Shown here piece after piece: positions 33,266-42,717 of a stretch of DNA of 64,000 bases; the stretch's first letter is position 1; each line of letters begins with the position of its first letter. A program made the translations under genes and the position numbers. This DNA comes from an uncultured Lachnospiraceae bacterium (lineage in GTDB: Bacteria > Bacillota > Clostridia > Lachnospirales > Lachnospiraceae), in the NCBI GenBank assembly GCA_910579505.1, contig CAJTTZ010000002.1:1-64000 (forward strand), read 5' to 3'. The notes beneath the pieces are model-generated. The model worked only from the letters and a program-made list of their open reading frames with translations, was not told where the DNA came from and did not search any database.

Positions 33266-34333
33266 TCATATAACAAATTGGGAAAAGATGCAAGATGTCA
33301 TCACCTTTCCATACTCCTCCTTTTTGTCCCGCATCACTGTAAGCCCCCGGTCCAGTTCCTCCAAGGGCATCCTGTGCGTGATCATCTGCGCAGGAGCAAC
33401 ACGCCCGTCCCCAAGCCTGTCCAGCACATAATGCCAGTCGTCCTCCGGCGAATGGGTAAAAGAGGAGTTCCATGTGCCAGACACTGTCAGCTGATTGCGC
33501 AAAATTTTCCAGTACACCGCCTTCGGCAGCGTCATATCCGATGCCGGATTACCCACAAGCATAATCCGGCCGCCGGGCCCGGTCAGCCTGACCGCCTGCG
33601 CCACCGTCTCATTTTTCCCGACGCACTCAAAGAACACGTCCGCACCCCTGCCGCCTGTCCGCTCAAACAGCCACTGTTCTACATCCTGTGTCCTGCTGTC
33701 GCAAAATGCGGCTTCTGACAGTCCAAGCCAAACCACCATCCGCTTCTGAAACTCTTTATTTCCGATGACAAATATATTTTTATGCCCCGCCTCCAGCAGA
33801 AACATAAGTAGAAAAAGACCGACCGTTCCCAGTCCGCAGATCACCGTACTCTCTTCCGACAGGGGCGCCGCCTTCCTCATGGCGTGAACCGCCACTGACA
33901 TTGGCTCAAGCATCGCCGCCTCCTCAAAGCTTACACGATCCGGAAGCGCAATCAGACTCTTTTCCGGCACCGCTACATACTCCGCAAATCCGCCGTCCCG
34001 CCGGGAGCCAAGATAGCTGTAATGCCGGCACATCTCATACTGCTCCTGCCTGCAGGGCAGGCACTCCCCACACGGAATCAGCGGAAACACGCCGACCCGC
34101 CTCCCTTTCCAATCTGCATCCACAGACGCGCCAACGGCCGCTACCTGACCTGCGAACTCGTGCCCCGGTATCAGCGGATAGGAATACGTTCCTGTATAAA
34201 ACACCCGCGGAATATCGGAGCCGCAGATCCCTGCCGCTTTCACAGCGAGCAAAACTTCGTTCTCTCCTATTATAGGAGTGTTTACATCCTCGAATTTTAA
34301 ATCATTTATCCCGTGCAGCACCCATGCTTTCAT
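33266..34333 (-). CDS. Zinc-dependent medium-chain dehydrogenase, TarJ/GatD-like
   Basis: A 355-residue MDR-family enzyme from ATG 34333 (GGGAAATCGG upstream). Catalytic zinc residues: AGICGSD near 37 and GHEFAGQVAAVG near 60. The structural zinc loop CGECLPCRQEQYEMC is near 89-103. NAD(P)-binding motif GLGTVGLF is near 165. Families include galactitol-1-phosphate and sorbitol dehydrogenases and the ribulose-5-phosphate reductase TarJ. Next to a TarI-like cytidylyltransferase and a ribulose-phosphate-epimerase-like gene, reduction of ribulose 5-phosphate to ribitol 5-phosphate is a plausible role (inference). No experiment-level residues separate the options. Confidence 0.75.
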   Translation of the reverse strand: MKAWVLHGINDLKFEDVNTPIIGENEVLLAVKAAGICGSDIPRVFYTGTYSYPLIPGHEFAGQVAAVGASVDADWKGRRVGVFPLIPCGECLPCRQEQYEMCRHYSYLGSRRDGGFAEYVAVPEKSLIALPDRVSFEEAAMLEPMSVAVHAMRKAAPLSEESTVICGLGTVGLFLLMFLLEAGHKNIFVIGNKEFQKRMVVWLGLSEAAFCDSRTQDVEQWLFERTGGRGADVFFECVGKNETVAQAVRLTGPGGRIMLVGNPASDMTLPKAVYWKILRNQLTVSGTWNSSFTHSPEDDWHYVLDRLGDGRVAPAQMITHRMPLEELDRGLTVMRDKKEEYGKVMTSCIFSQFVI

Positions 34334-34364
34334 GCCGATTTCCCTTCCGCCAGCCATTCACCCA

Positions 34365-35132
34365 TTAACCGACTCCCAAAGCAATTTCCCGAAACCGCTC
34401 CAGATCAGCCATCGTCGTAATCTTAAAATTCCTCTCGTCTCCCGGAATCATGGCGATGTCCATACCAGCCATAACAGCGGGCTCCGTGGAACCGTTAATC
34501 TCATAAATCTTCTCCGGCAGGAGTTTCCTGACCGCCTCCACATATTTTCCGAAAAGAAACGCTTCCGGCGCCTGCCCCGCAAAAATCCGGCTGCGCTCCA
34601 AAAGCGAGGTAATGCACCCCCCATCCTCGCTGAAATACACCGTATCCTTCATTGGCAGCACGGGAAGCGCTCCCTCGTGCGCCGCCGCCGCGTCCAGGCA
34701 CTCTGTAATCAGACCCGGGCAAAGAAGCGGTCTCGCCGCGTCGTGAATCAGCACATAATCGTCGTCCGCCGCATATTTCCCGATATCTTTTAGCCCATTC
34801 AGGATCGAAAGCTGCCTGTTCTCTCCCGGTGCGGAAAAGCCCCGGAACTTACTGCTGCCCTCCACAGACCGCATCCCGCAGATTTCGGATGAAGCCCCGT
34901 CAACAGTTTCCTTCCCCGCTTCCGCCGCGCTGAACTCGTCTATACACTTTAAGATCAGTTTCCGCCACATATCATCCGCCACAATCTGCACCGCGCTGAT
35001 TTCCTCATGGGAAAAAAGCGTCTGTATGCAATAGGCTATAATTGGCTTTCCGTTCACCTCAATGTACTGCTTCGGTGTTTTCACACCCATCCTAGTCCCG
35101 GTTCCCCCGGACAAAAGTAACGCCGTAACCAT
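34365..35132 (-). CDS. IspD/TarI-family cytidylyltransferase
   Basis: A 255-residue nucleotidyltransferase: LLLSGGTGTRMGVKTPKQYIEVNGKPII at the N terminus, IHDAARPLL near 130, AGQAPEAFLFGKY near 185 and a C-terminal NFKITTMADLERF. It has SGGTGTRMG rather than the AAGxGxRM of IspD, as in TarI. It transfers CMP from CTP to a sugar- or polyol-phosphate; with its neighbours ribitol 5-phosphate to CDP-ribitol is the likely reaction. A 25-residue low-conservation insertion lies near 70-100. The true IspD is at 1188-1976, so this copy is free for another substrate. Confidence 0.78.
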   Translation of the reverse strand: MVTALLLSGGTGTRMGVKTPKQYIEVNGKPIIAYCIQTLFSHEEISAVQIVADDMWRKLILKCIDEFSAAEAGKETVDGASSEICGMRSVEGSSKFRGFSAPGENRQLSILNGLKDIGKYAADDDYVLIHDAARPLLCPGLITECLDAAAAHEGALPVLPMKDTVYFSEDGGCITSLLERSRIFAGQAPEAFLFGKYVEAVRKLLPEKIYEINGSTEPAVMAGMDIAMIPGDERNFKITTMADLERFREIALGVG

Positions 35133-35224
35133 ATTGTTATCCCCCTGCGGCTGTCCATGCCAAATCTTGGAAGGCTATAACATGTAATCTTTATACAGCA
35201 AAGGACATCTATCCTTGTCACCTG

Positions 35225-35887
35225 TCAAAACTGCAGTTTGCGAATTTTCTGCAGCGTCTCCTCGTATGGCGTCTTCTTGCCAAAGAGAAGCGTCGTGCCC
35301 AGCACAAAACCATCAATTCCCTTCGGAGCGTATGTCCTAATCTTGTCCGCCCCACAGGCGCCATCCCAGTAGATCTGAAAATCCATCTGTCCCTTTAGCG
35401 CCAGCAGCCTGTCTATTTTCTCCCCGACATAGGGCATAAACATCTGCCCGGCATTGCCGGGATTAACCGTCATCACAAGCACCTTCTTGACAATACGCAG
35501 CATTTCCATAACCGTCTCCACACTGGTACCCGGATTGATCGCAATTCCCGGAATCATACCGGCATTGATAATCTTCTGGAGGGTAGTGGACGGATGGTAT
35601 TCCGCTTCCGGGTGTATGTAAATCGTGTCACCCCTGCGCAGCCGACTCGTAAAAAGCTCCACCGTATGATTGGGGTGCTCTACCATCAGGTGCACATCCA
35701 GCGGCTTTTTGGTCGCCGAGGCAATATAGGCCATATCGTTTAATGACATGGCAAAATTGGGGACATAGCGTCCGTCCATAATATCAATATGGAAGGAATC
35801 AATTCCGCCTTTCTCCAAATCCCGTACTTCCTTTTCCAGATTGCCGTAGTTGGCACACATCATGGATGCCATTAGTTCAAAGCTCAT
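35225..35887 (-). CDS. Ribulose-phosphate 3-epimerase family protein
   Basis: A 220-residue TIM barrel of the Rpe/AlsE family. Family motifs are recognisable but altered: FHIDIMDGRYVPNFAMS near 32 (metal ligands His and Asp kept), DVHLMVEHP near 64, MTVNPGNAGQMFMP near 138 (usually NPGFGGQ), and IYWDGACGAD near 175 where the usual form is VDGG. The divergence suggests a special ketose phosphate rather than housekeeping Rpe. Next to TarI- and TarJ-like genes it may supply or tune the pentulose phosphate pool for a CDP-polyol. It is still GC-rich like the core genome, unlike the gene upstream. Confidence 0.78.
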   Translation of the reverse strand: MSFELMASMMCANYGNLEKEVRDLEKGGIDSFHIDIMDGRYVPNFAMSLNDMAYIASATKKPLDVHLMVEHPNHTVELFTSRLRRGDTIYIHPEAEYHPSTTLQKIINAGMIPGIAINPGTSVETVMEMLRIVKKVLVMTVNPGNAGQMFMPYVGEKIDRLLALKGQMDFQIYWDGACGADKIRTYAPKGIDGFVLGTTLLFGKKTPYEETLQKIRKLQF

Positions 35888-35905
35888 TTGTGTTCACCTT
35901 TGTTT

Positions 35906-36835
35906 CTAATTTTTTCTTATTAAAGACACACAGTCTAAATCTTTTATCCCCCAATCAATCACATGCTGCTCTATAATTTCAAATCCTGCGCGAAAAGCTA
36001 AATAAGCAAACAAATCTTTACTCATATAACTCCTTCCACCGACTGCATTAGAAAACGCATTTTTATAGTCTGATGTATTATTTGAATGATGAAATAGTGC
36101 CATGCCGCCTTTTCTCAGCACTCTATATATATCTTTTAAATACTCATAAATATCCAGCATTTCAAAATGTACCATCGCATCATATGTAAATAAGGCAGAA
36201 TATTCATTATCATTCAATCTGTTCAAATTATATCCATTGTTACAATAGTAGTCAATTTTCTTACTGGATTTAAATCTTTCCTTACAAAAATCTATGTTAC
36301 TCTGCAAAATATCCACCAGTACAATATGGTTCGCCTTCTGCTCATACATCGGAACATGTCTACCCCGTCCAACCGCCAATTCGATTACATTGTCCAAATC
36401 CAGCTTACGAAACATCCCATAAATCAAAGAATCATCATCCCAAAAGGTCGCCAACGCAGCCTCCGCCTCAGCTTTGGCAAAGTAGTCATCCATCCTATTA
36501 TTATGATACCATGCACAATAATCACGATTCCACTCTACCTGGTCAATTTTCTGTGATAATACCCATTCATTAATATCCTTAAAATACTCTTTATGATCGT
36601 CGTCAAGAATCTGTTTAATCTCATCCGCATACTTTGTAGTTGTTATAACAAATTTATAATTTTTATTTTTACATTCATCATAGCAATATACATCTTTACC
36701 ATAAATTTGTTTGCCGCATAATTCACTATTGTTATCGCAAAAGCATTCCACAACATCGCTCTCTCCCCGATGTTTCAATAAATCAAAAAACGATTTCCCG
36801 ATTTCGCCCGCTCCAAACAGTATTATTTTTTCCAC
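35906..36835 (-). CDS. Rossmann module fused to a class I SAM methyltransferase
   Basis: A 309-residue protein, GTG start at 36835 with GGGAGGAG upstream. Residues 3-95 are the cluster's glycine-rich module: IILFGAGEIGKSFF, then VECFCDNNSELCGKQIYGKDVY and a VITTTKYADEI strand. Residues 140-305 are a methyltransferase with VIELAVGRGRHVPMY (SAM-binding loop variant), VLVDILQSN, ALFTYDAMVHFEM and IYRVLRKGGMALFHHSN. The substrate is unknown, probably a glycan sugar. First visibly AT-rich gene. The gap 36836-36949 is AT-rich with no reading frame and may hold a promoter. Confidence 0.8.
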   Translation of the reverse strand: MEKIILFGAGEIGKSFFDLLKHRGESDVVECFCDNNSELCGKQIYGKDVYCYDECKNKNYKFVITTTKYADEIKQILDDDHKEYFKDINEWVLSQKIDQVEWNRDYCAWYHNNRMDDYFAKAEAEAALATFWDDDSLIYGMFRKLDLDNVIELAVGRGRHVPMYEQKANHIVLVDILQSNIDFCKERFKSSKKIDYYCNNGYNLNRLNDNEYSALFTYDAMVHFEMLDIYEYLKDIYRVLRKGGMALFHHSNNTSDYKNAFSNAVGGRSYMSKDLFAYLAFRAGFEIIEQHVIDWGIKDLDCVSLIRKN

Positions 36836-36949
36836 GGTCTTACTCCTCCCTTTTCTATTTACATTTAATATTTTAATACTAAAATTAAAATCTGTATAAT
36901 AAAATTTGAAATGTGGATATAATTTCCCCCTCAGCTCCTTTTTCCACCC

Positions 36950-39673
36950 CTACTTACTATTATCATCCCAAAGTTGTACCATGTTATATTTAATTCTGCC
37001 AGCATTAATACCCATAGAGTTCAAATCCTCAATAATCTCTCTGTAATACCGGCTTGACGTCACCAAAACTTCATATTCACTATACTTTGTACAAAGTTCC
37101 CTCGGTTTAATAACCTCTTTTCCATGGAATAGGCATTTCCCCTTTTCTGCCTTTTTATCACAGACTACCAATCGTGACCGAAGCATATCATCTAAACAGT
37201 CCCATAATATCTCCCCATCTCTTCCCAACCCATAAAGAACCAACTGTTCTTTTTGCTCAATCAGTTCAATCAGATTATTTATTTCTGTCTTTCTGGCCAT
37301 CTTCCTTTTTTCTGCCTTTGATTCTTTGAAAAGGGCACTAAATTTTGGTTTGACATCATCCAACAGCATATACCTTCTGGTCTCATATAATTGCCATCTT
37401 ATCATGTCATAAACCCAAAGATAATATGAGTATTCCTGTTCCAGAGATTCAAATTCCAACTCACTCTGAAAACGGAATTTCTGTAAAAACATCTCCCATA
37501 ATTCAGTTCTGGAAAATCTGGTACAATCCTCATAAAAATAACCGTACTTTTTCTGAAAACCTCCCATGATTATACACAGTCTAAAGCGGTCAAATTCTGA
37601 CCAGTAGGTTTCGTGTTTATTAATTAACGGTTTCAAATCAAAACCTTTTATCATCCCCAAACTGCTTGGTTTTCCAAACATTGTAGTCTGCAGCATTGAA
37701 TTATCCCACGGAATCTTAATACATTCGCAAATTTTCAACAGCTCATCCTCTGCATGCAATTTCAAATCTTCAAAACGTACTTCAAGTTCATTCCATGCCT
37801 GATTGCTTTCATGTCCCGAAATCCGACTTTTTCTACATATACATTCTACAATTTCGCCAGCCAGTTCCTTTTCCCCGCATGCTTCAAGGCGAAGCTCATA
37901 GGTCGAGGCAAGCCATGCAACTCCATCCCTATGAATTTTGATAATCTGAGCATCTATCCGTTCACTGGCAAGCCATTTTACCAAAAAATATCTATCCGCC
38001 AGTGAAACCCAATGCGGATCATAATAAATCACTTTTTGCGACAGGTCTGTTATCTTCTCCCCGCTCATCATTTCTGTATACGCTAAATGGAATATCATAA
38101 ACAGTTCCTGCGATGTGAAGCTTTCCCGAAGGCAAAGCCATCTCTCCATACTTTCTTCAAATCTACTCCAGTAGGGAAAGACATCTTTAATCTGTTCTTC
38201 ATTCTTGTTTTCTTGCAGCATTATATAGAAAGCACTGCAGATGTTCTTTGGTTCTTCGCCTGATAAATAGCTACAGTAGACAAATAGATTGTCATTCAGG
38301 AAATTGTATGGTAATAGCAGAATATTAGGATGCCCGTCCAAAATCCCTTTAAAAAAGATATTTCCATTACTTGTGCCTGAAATATTCATTAGAATGCCCT
38401 TGGGTTTAAGATCCCTTATGAAATATTTATCTGCCCCCTTAGTCATATAATGATTTATGATTACAAAAACCTGCGCGCGCGAAAAATAATCTGTATATGG
38501 CATGGATAGCGCATACGCACCCAAAGACTCTACTTTTTTTACAGAAGCTTCCGGTCCATGCCAAAGATATATGGCACAAAGAATATCTGTATCTTTTACC
38601 ATTCCGGCCCGCAATACTTTAGCGTACTGTAATTCAATATTCCCTTGTTCAATATCCTCCAGATAATCCGATAATATTTTGCTCAGGCGCTCATCACCAA
38701 ATAGAAAAACACTTTTCCCTTTTAAAACATGGATCAAATTATTACAATGAATTTTCGTATAATCGTTTATAAAAAAGAGGTGCTCATTGCGTTTATATCC
38801 ATAATAGTTAAGCAGTTCTACGCAGCGGTTTCCCCACGCACTGTTTTTGCTATGTACGTCAATGAAGACAACCCTTTCCTCATTTTGCAATAATGCTGCA
38901 ATAGATATAATCGGCTTCCCAAGCAGCCGATCTGACATATCTCCGGTAATGTTTTCTACGGCAAAACCTTTAATGTCAATATGATACTCGCAAAACATGT
39001 CGTACACATCCTGTGCGGCCTCATCCCTGCCAAGTATCACTATATCCCTGCCTTCCAGTTTTTCCAGTAAGTCATTAAAGTCCCCCTCATTATCTTTTAT
39101 ATTTCCGGCAAGAATATTCGCTTCATAAATTCGGTCAATACATTCAAATTCCGGCGACGCACTCCTACTAACCTTTTGAAACAAATCCGTCTTGTTTCCC
39201 CAAATACGTTCTGCATGAACAATCATCTTATTACAATCTTCAAGATCAACATCCGCCGCATGATTAAACCCTAGATTTCCCCAGTATTTCCCCAGCACTG
39301 ATACCGGAATTCCTAAATTCTGCAAATATTTAGCAAAATAATAGGCCAACTCATTGCACCCCACTATTACCACTTCCCTGATATCTGGAAACACATCCCC
39401 AAACGCCAAAGCAGTCTGGCTTTCCGCCAACTCCTCCAACATACGAAGTTCTCTGTTTGCCTCAAGATCCTGCCATCCGTAACAGATGATTTCTCCCTGC
39501 ACATTTGAAATTGGAATCATCTGCATCCCCACGACATCATGATAATCGTTGCCCCTGAAAATATTTTTTCCGTTTTCCCATATATGTTCGTCAAGAATCA
39601 ATTGCCCTTCTCCAATGGCAACTTTTACTTTCTGATTCTCATTAATAATTTTTTCTCCACAAAATCGAAGCAT
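36950..39673 (-). CDS. Large sulfotransferase-like protein with several Rossmann-like modules
   Basis: A 907-residue protein. Segments in order: N-terminal region of unknown fold; Rossmann-like strands at about residue 98 (VVIVGCNELAYYF), 210 (DIVILGRDEAAQDVYDMF with GKPIISI following) and 317 (KSVFLFGDERLSKIL). A sulfotransferase-like domain follows at about 430-760, with GILMNISGTSNGNIFFKGI then LDGHPNILLLPYN in the place of the PAPS-binding loop, and VRFEDLKLHAEDELLKICE with IPWDNS, the familiar sulfotransferase 3'-end motif. Last is another glycine-rich module at about 825 (QLVLYGLGRDGEIL). The P-loop is degenerate, so activity is uncertain. Confidence 0.65.
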   Translation of the reverse strand: MLRFCGEKIINENQKVKVAIGEGQLILDEHIWENGKNIFRGNDYHDVVGMQMIPISNVQGEIICYGWQDLEANRELRMLEELAESQTALAFGDVFPDIREVVIVGCNELAYYFAKYLQNLGIPVSVLGKYWGNLGFNHAADVDLEDCNKMIVHAERIWGNKTDLFQKVSRSASPEFECIDRIYEANILAGNIKDNEGDFNDLLEKLEGRDIVILGRDEAAQDVYDMFCEYHIDIKGFAVENITGDMSDRLLGKPIISIAALLQNEERVVFIDVHSKNSAWGNRCVELLNYYGYKRNEHLFFINDYTKIHCNNLIHVLKGKSVFLFGDERLSKILSDYLEDIEQGNIELQYAKVLRAGMVKDTDILCAIYLWHGPEASVKKVESLGAYALSMPYTDYFSRAQVFVIINHYMTKGADKYFIRDLKPKGILMNISGTSNGNIFFKGILDGHPNILLLPYNFLNDNLFVYCSYLSGEEPKNICSAFYIMLQENKNEEQIKDVFPYWSRFEESMERWLCLRESFTSQELFMIFHLAYTEMMSGEKITDLSQKVIYYDPHWVSLADRYFLVKWLASERIDAQIIKIHRDGVAWLASTYELRLEACGEKELAGEIVECICRKSRISGHESNQAWNELEVRFEDLKLHAEDELLKICECIKIPWDNSMLQTTMFGKPSSLGMIKGFDLKPLINKHETYWSEFDRFRLCIIMGGFQKKYGYFYEDCTRFSRTELWEMFLQKFRFQSELEFESLEQEYSYYLWVYDMIRWQLYETRRYMLLDDVKPKFSALFKESKAEKRKMARKTEINNLIELIEQKEQLVLYGLGRDGEILWDCLDDMLRSRLVVCDKKAEKGKCLFHGKEVIKPRELCTKYSEYEVLVTSSRYYREIIEDLNSMGINAGRIKYNMVQLWDDNSK

Positions 39674-39702
39674 GCTATTTCTCTCCGTTTATTCTTAATG
39701 CC

Positions 39703-41066
39703 TCATCCCATTGCAGCCAATTCATGTATAATTTCACCAACAGTAGGATGTGGAAATACTAACTTTCCTATATCTTCGATTGACAATTTATTGGCAATCA
39801 TTAACTCAACAGCCAACGCAATTTCAGATGCGCCATCGCCTATCATGGAAAAGCCAATCACTGTCTTAGACAAGGAATCAATTACCATTTTAGCTTTCGC
39901 ACCATCCTTTTTATGTTCTGCAAAATATTTGCCGCTGTATGTCAAAGGAAGTTCTCTTGTTATATAAGGAATATCTCCCGCCACGCACTCCTTTTCCGAC
40001 AATCCAATCGTTATTACCTCCGGGGATGTATAGTAAACCTTAGGAATCAGATGATAATTGATATAAGCTTCTTTCCCCATTATATTATCAATTGCAATAC
40101 GAGCCTGTTCATATGCAGTATGGGCCAGCATGAATTTCCCTGTAACATCACCGCACGCAAATACATTAAGTTTATTTGTTCTGCAGCTTTCATCAATGAA
40201 AATGCCGTCTTGATTGTAGTTTATATCACTCTTTTCCAAACCGTATCCCTCAACTACCGGAGTTCTTCCAACAGCAATTAACACTGCTTCTGTCGTAATA
40301 TGAACATCCTCTCCATCCATATCAACAAGCAATTCTTTTCCTCCAAAATTCTTCACTGTGGAATTAACATGAATCCTAATCCCTTTCCTCTGTAAGATTT
40401 TTCTAAATAAAGCTGCAATATCAGGATCCATGCCACCAGCAATTTCAGGCGCGCTCTCTAGCACAGTTACTTCACAGCCAGCTGCATTAAAATAATCGGC
40501 AGCCTCCAATCCAATAACCCCTGCTCCGACAATCACCATTCTTGTCGGTATCCTTGTCAACGAAAACAGTTCATCACTATAAATAATACGATAGCTTAAC
40601 TTTTCTTCACTGACAGGGAATCCAATTTCTTTTGAACCGGTCGCTATTATAAGATTTTTGGCAGATAAGCACATATTATCTACCGTAACTGTTATCTGTC
40701 CCCTTGTTCAGGCGCAATCTTTGCATTTCCCACAAATATTGCAACCCCGGACTTTTGCAGCTTGTACTTTATTCCCTGTTGAAGATTATTGATTACATAT
40801 TAATTCCGTTCTAAAACACCTGTCTGATTAATACCGAATGCATCTATGTCACTAAATATATTATCATTCCGAAGCTCATTCACCTCGTTAACTAAGCGTG
40901 CCACATGCAAGTACCCCTTTAGCGGTATACAACCGTAATTAAGGCAGACTGCTCCTAATTTGCCCTTTTCTACAAGCACGACTTTTAAGCCACAATGTCC
41001 AGCCAGTTCCGCCGCTTTGTATCCTCCTGGGCCGCCGCCAATAACTATTAAATCATACTCTTTCAT
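39703..41066 (-). pseudogene. Dihydrolipoyl dehydrogenase, broken by a nonsense codon and a frameshift
   Basis: Nearly full-length E3 component of 2-oxoacid dehydrogenase complexes. The first part (40800-41066) has IGGGPGGYKAAELAG and the redox disulfide CLNYGC, and stops at TAA 40800-40802. Family-like sequence (INNLQQGIKYKLQKSGVAIFVG) continues in the same frame for about 30 codons. A one-base shift near 40700-40705 then leads into the rest (to 39703) with NLIIATGS, VIVGAGVIGLEAA, FACGDVTGKFMLAHTA and the C-terminal HPTVGEIIHEL. The total is about 450 codons, the normal length, so only two lesions separate it from an intact gene. It could be a sequencing artefact, but its neighbours are broken too. 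Confidence 0.85.
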
Positions 41067-41975
41067 ACTTCCTTATCTCCCTGCAGTACGGATGTAATTT
41101 TTTCAACCATATCTATCGCTATTTTGATACACATATCGCTATACATCTTTTTTCTTTTAAGCGCTTCCAAATAATTACCAAGTTCATTCTTATCAAGTTT
41201 CATCCCCTTCAAACCAGAAAAAAACTCATTAAGAAAATCCGTTTCGATTACATCCGTTTCATACTTGACAGACCGAATTCGTTCCTCTTCTTCAATGGAA
41301 AATCGCACTGTTCCCCATTCTTTTTGAACAATCCAGTCATCAGAAAAACTCTCCCCCATAATCCAGGAATTATCTATAAGCATATAATACGTTTCGTAAA
41401 AATCCTTTTGCAAAAAATGTGGGGTAATGATATCCGCATTAGTATAGGTCGCTTTAAATTCTTCTATTAAGCACTCCTTAACTTTAGAAACAGAACAGTT
41501 ACCCACTATTTCAGAGATATTTATAATTCTTGATTTTACCGACGCTATGCTCTTATTGGAAAGCTTAAATTGACTTGGAGTCAAACATTTCTCCGCCATA
41601 ATTTTATTCAATGAAACCAGCAGAGTACCGTGGTGCAGGATGGCATACTCATATTTCTTTTTTGCTGTTCCTGATATTTTTTCATTTTTTTTTGTTGTAA
41701 TGTCATTTCTGCCTGAGTAAACAGCTTCTATTCCAAGCGCCTCCACTGGTCAATCGGCGCACCAGCTTCACATTTTCCGTGCGAAGTACATCCATATTAC
41801 ATTCACGGATTGGATTCTGGTTCCTGCCGATTACAACTGCATTATTACTCTGCCAAACAAAAATACCGCATATCTCTTCACCGTAAGCCGTTTCCGAACT
41901 GACATAGCGACACAGCGCGTCCTCTGTGACCAAATTATAATACGGATTTGTTCCATCTGTTTCATAAACAAATAT
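41063..41975 (-). pseudogene. Lipoate-protein ligase A remnant with internal deletion
   Basis: Two frames. The first has FVYETDGTNPYYNLVTEDAL, WQSNNAVVIGRNQNP and LVRRLTSGGA, the N-terminal half of an LplA. Here the normal YHDLGNLNF region and about 40 residues are missing, and the second frame (41063-41746) resumes with ALGIEAVYSGRNDI, KISGTAKKK, HHGTLLVSL and a C-terminal accessory domain. The joint lies in the sequence GGAGGCGCTTGG, so a deletion at a short repeat is likely. The expected ATG start appears as ATA at 41973-41975. LplA attaches lipoate to E2 domains, and none is encoded here. Confidence 0.8.
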
Positions 41976-42701
41976 TCTCTTTTAATAACGCTCCCAGCCG
42001 GAACATCCCTGAATATATTCTGACCGTTTGCAATAATCACATCTGCTCCGATTTTTACCCCCATATATATTGTCGTCCCCATACCAATTAATGTATTTTC
42101 GCCTATTGTCACATTCCCTGCCAGAATTGCCCCGGGCGATATCCTTACATGATGGCCAATCCGGCAATCATGTGATACAATTGCACCTGTATTTATCAGG
42201 CAGTCTTCACCAATGACTACATCGCATCCAACCGCCGCAAGATTAAAACTTTCATATACAACGTCCTGCCCTAATGTACCGTCTCCCAGAAAAGCTACCA
42301 CTACAGATTCTTGTTTTCCGTTCATTTTGTTCGCCAACGCCATTCCCGTCGCATTCGGTATCATTCCCCCCCTGCACTCCATTCGTATAGAAATGCCGAT
42401 AGCATATGTGCTGGCTTCCACCACGACCTTTACACATACCCGTTTGTTTACCCATAATCTCAGAAAGCAAAATCTTTATGTCATCTGAATAAGCAATAAA
42501 TTGTCCATGGCAACGGTGACTGCTGAACACAAAATCTTCGTTCCTTATATTGCTCATTACCGCTACTGCATTCGCTTCCTGTCCAATACTTGTGTGAGTA
42601 GTTCCCTGCAATTTATTTTCAGAAAACAGTTTTAACAACATTTCCTCAAAGCAGCGAATCTTATACATTTTTTCATAGAATTTGATTATATCCCTGTTCA
42701 T
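41831..42701 (-). pseudogene. Chimeric remnant: 2-oxoacid dehydrogenase E1 alpha fused to a PglD-like acetyltransferase end
   Basis: Starts at ATG 42701 with RDIIKFYEKMYKIRCFEEMLL, SIGQEANAV, SSHRCHGQFIA and GRGGSQHIC, clearly E1 alpha. A run of seven G (plus-strand C, 42366-42372) puts the next part out of frame; six G would restore CAG GGG GGA ATG ATA. The shifted frame goes on with NATGMALANKMNG and the thiamine-diphosphate motif GDGTLGQDVVYESFNLAAV. It then switches without a stop into hexapeptide-repeat sequence (VVIGEDCLINTGAIVSHDC to NGQNIFRDVPAGSVI), the C-terminal half of a PglD/NeuD-type acetyltransferase. The rest of E1 alpha, E1 beta, E2 and the acetyltransferase N terminus are absent. 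Confidence 0.8.
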
Positions 42702-42717
42702 AATGCGGTCCACCCCG

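Noticed and set aside
39703..40674. A separate intact 323-residue flavoprotein oxidoreductase
   Set aside because: It starts in the middle of a dihydrolipoyl dehydrogenase; the FAD-binding and disulfide region lies upstream in other frames, so it is the 3' part of a broken gene.
41831..42424. A real 197-residue acetyltransferase
   Set aside because: The first 50 residues are E1 alpha sequence and the last 40 overlap lipoate ligase coding sequence in another frame; the hexapeptide part is a fragment.
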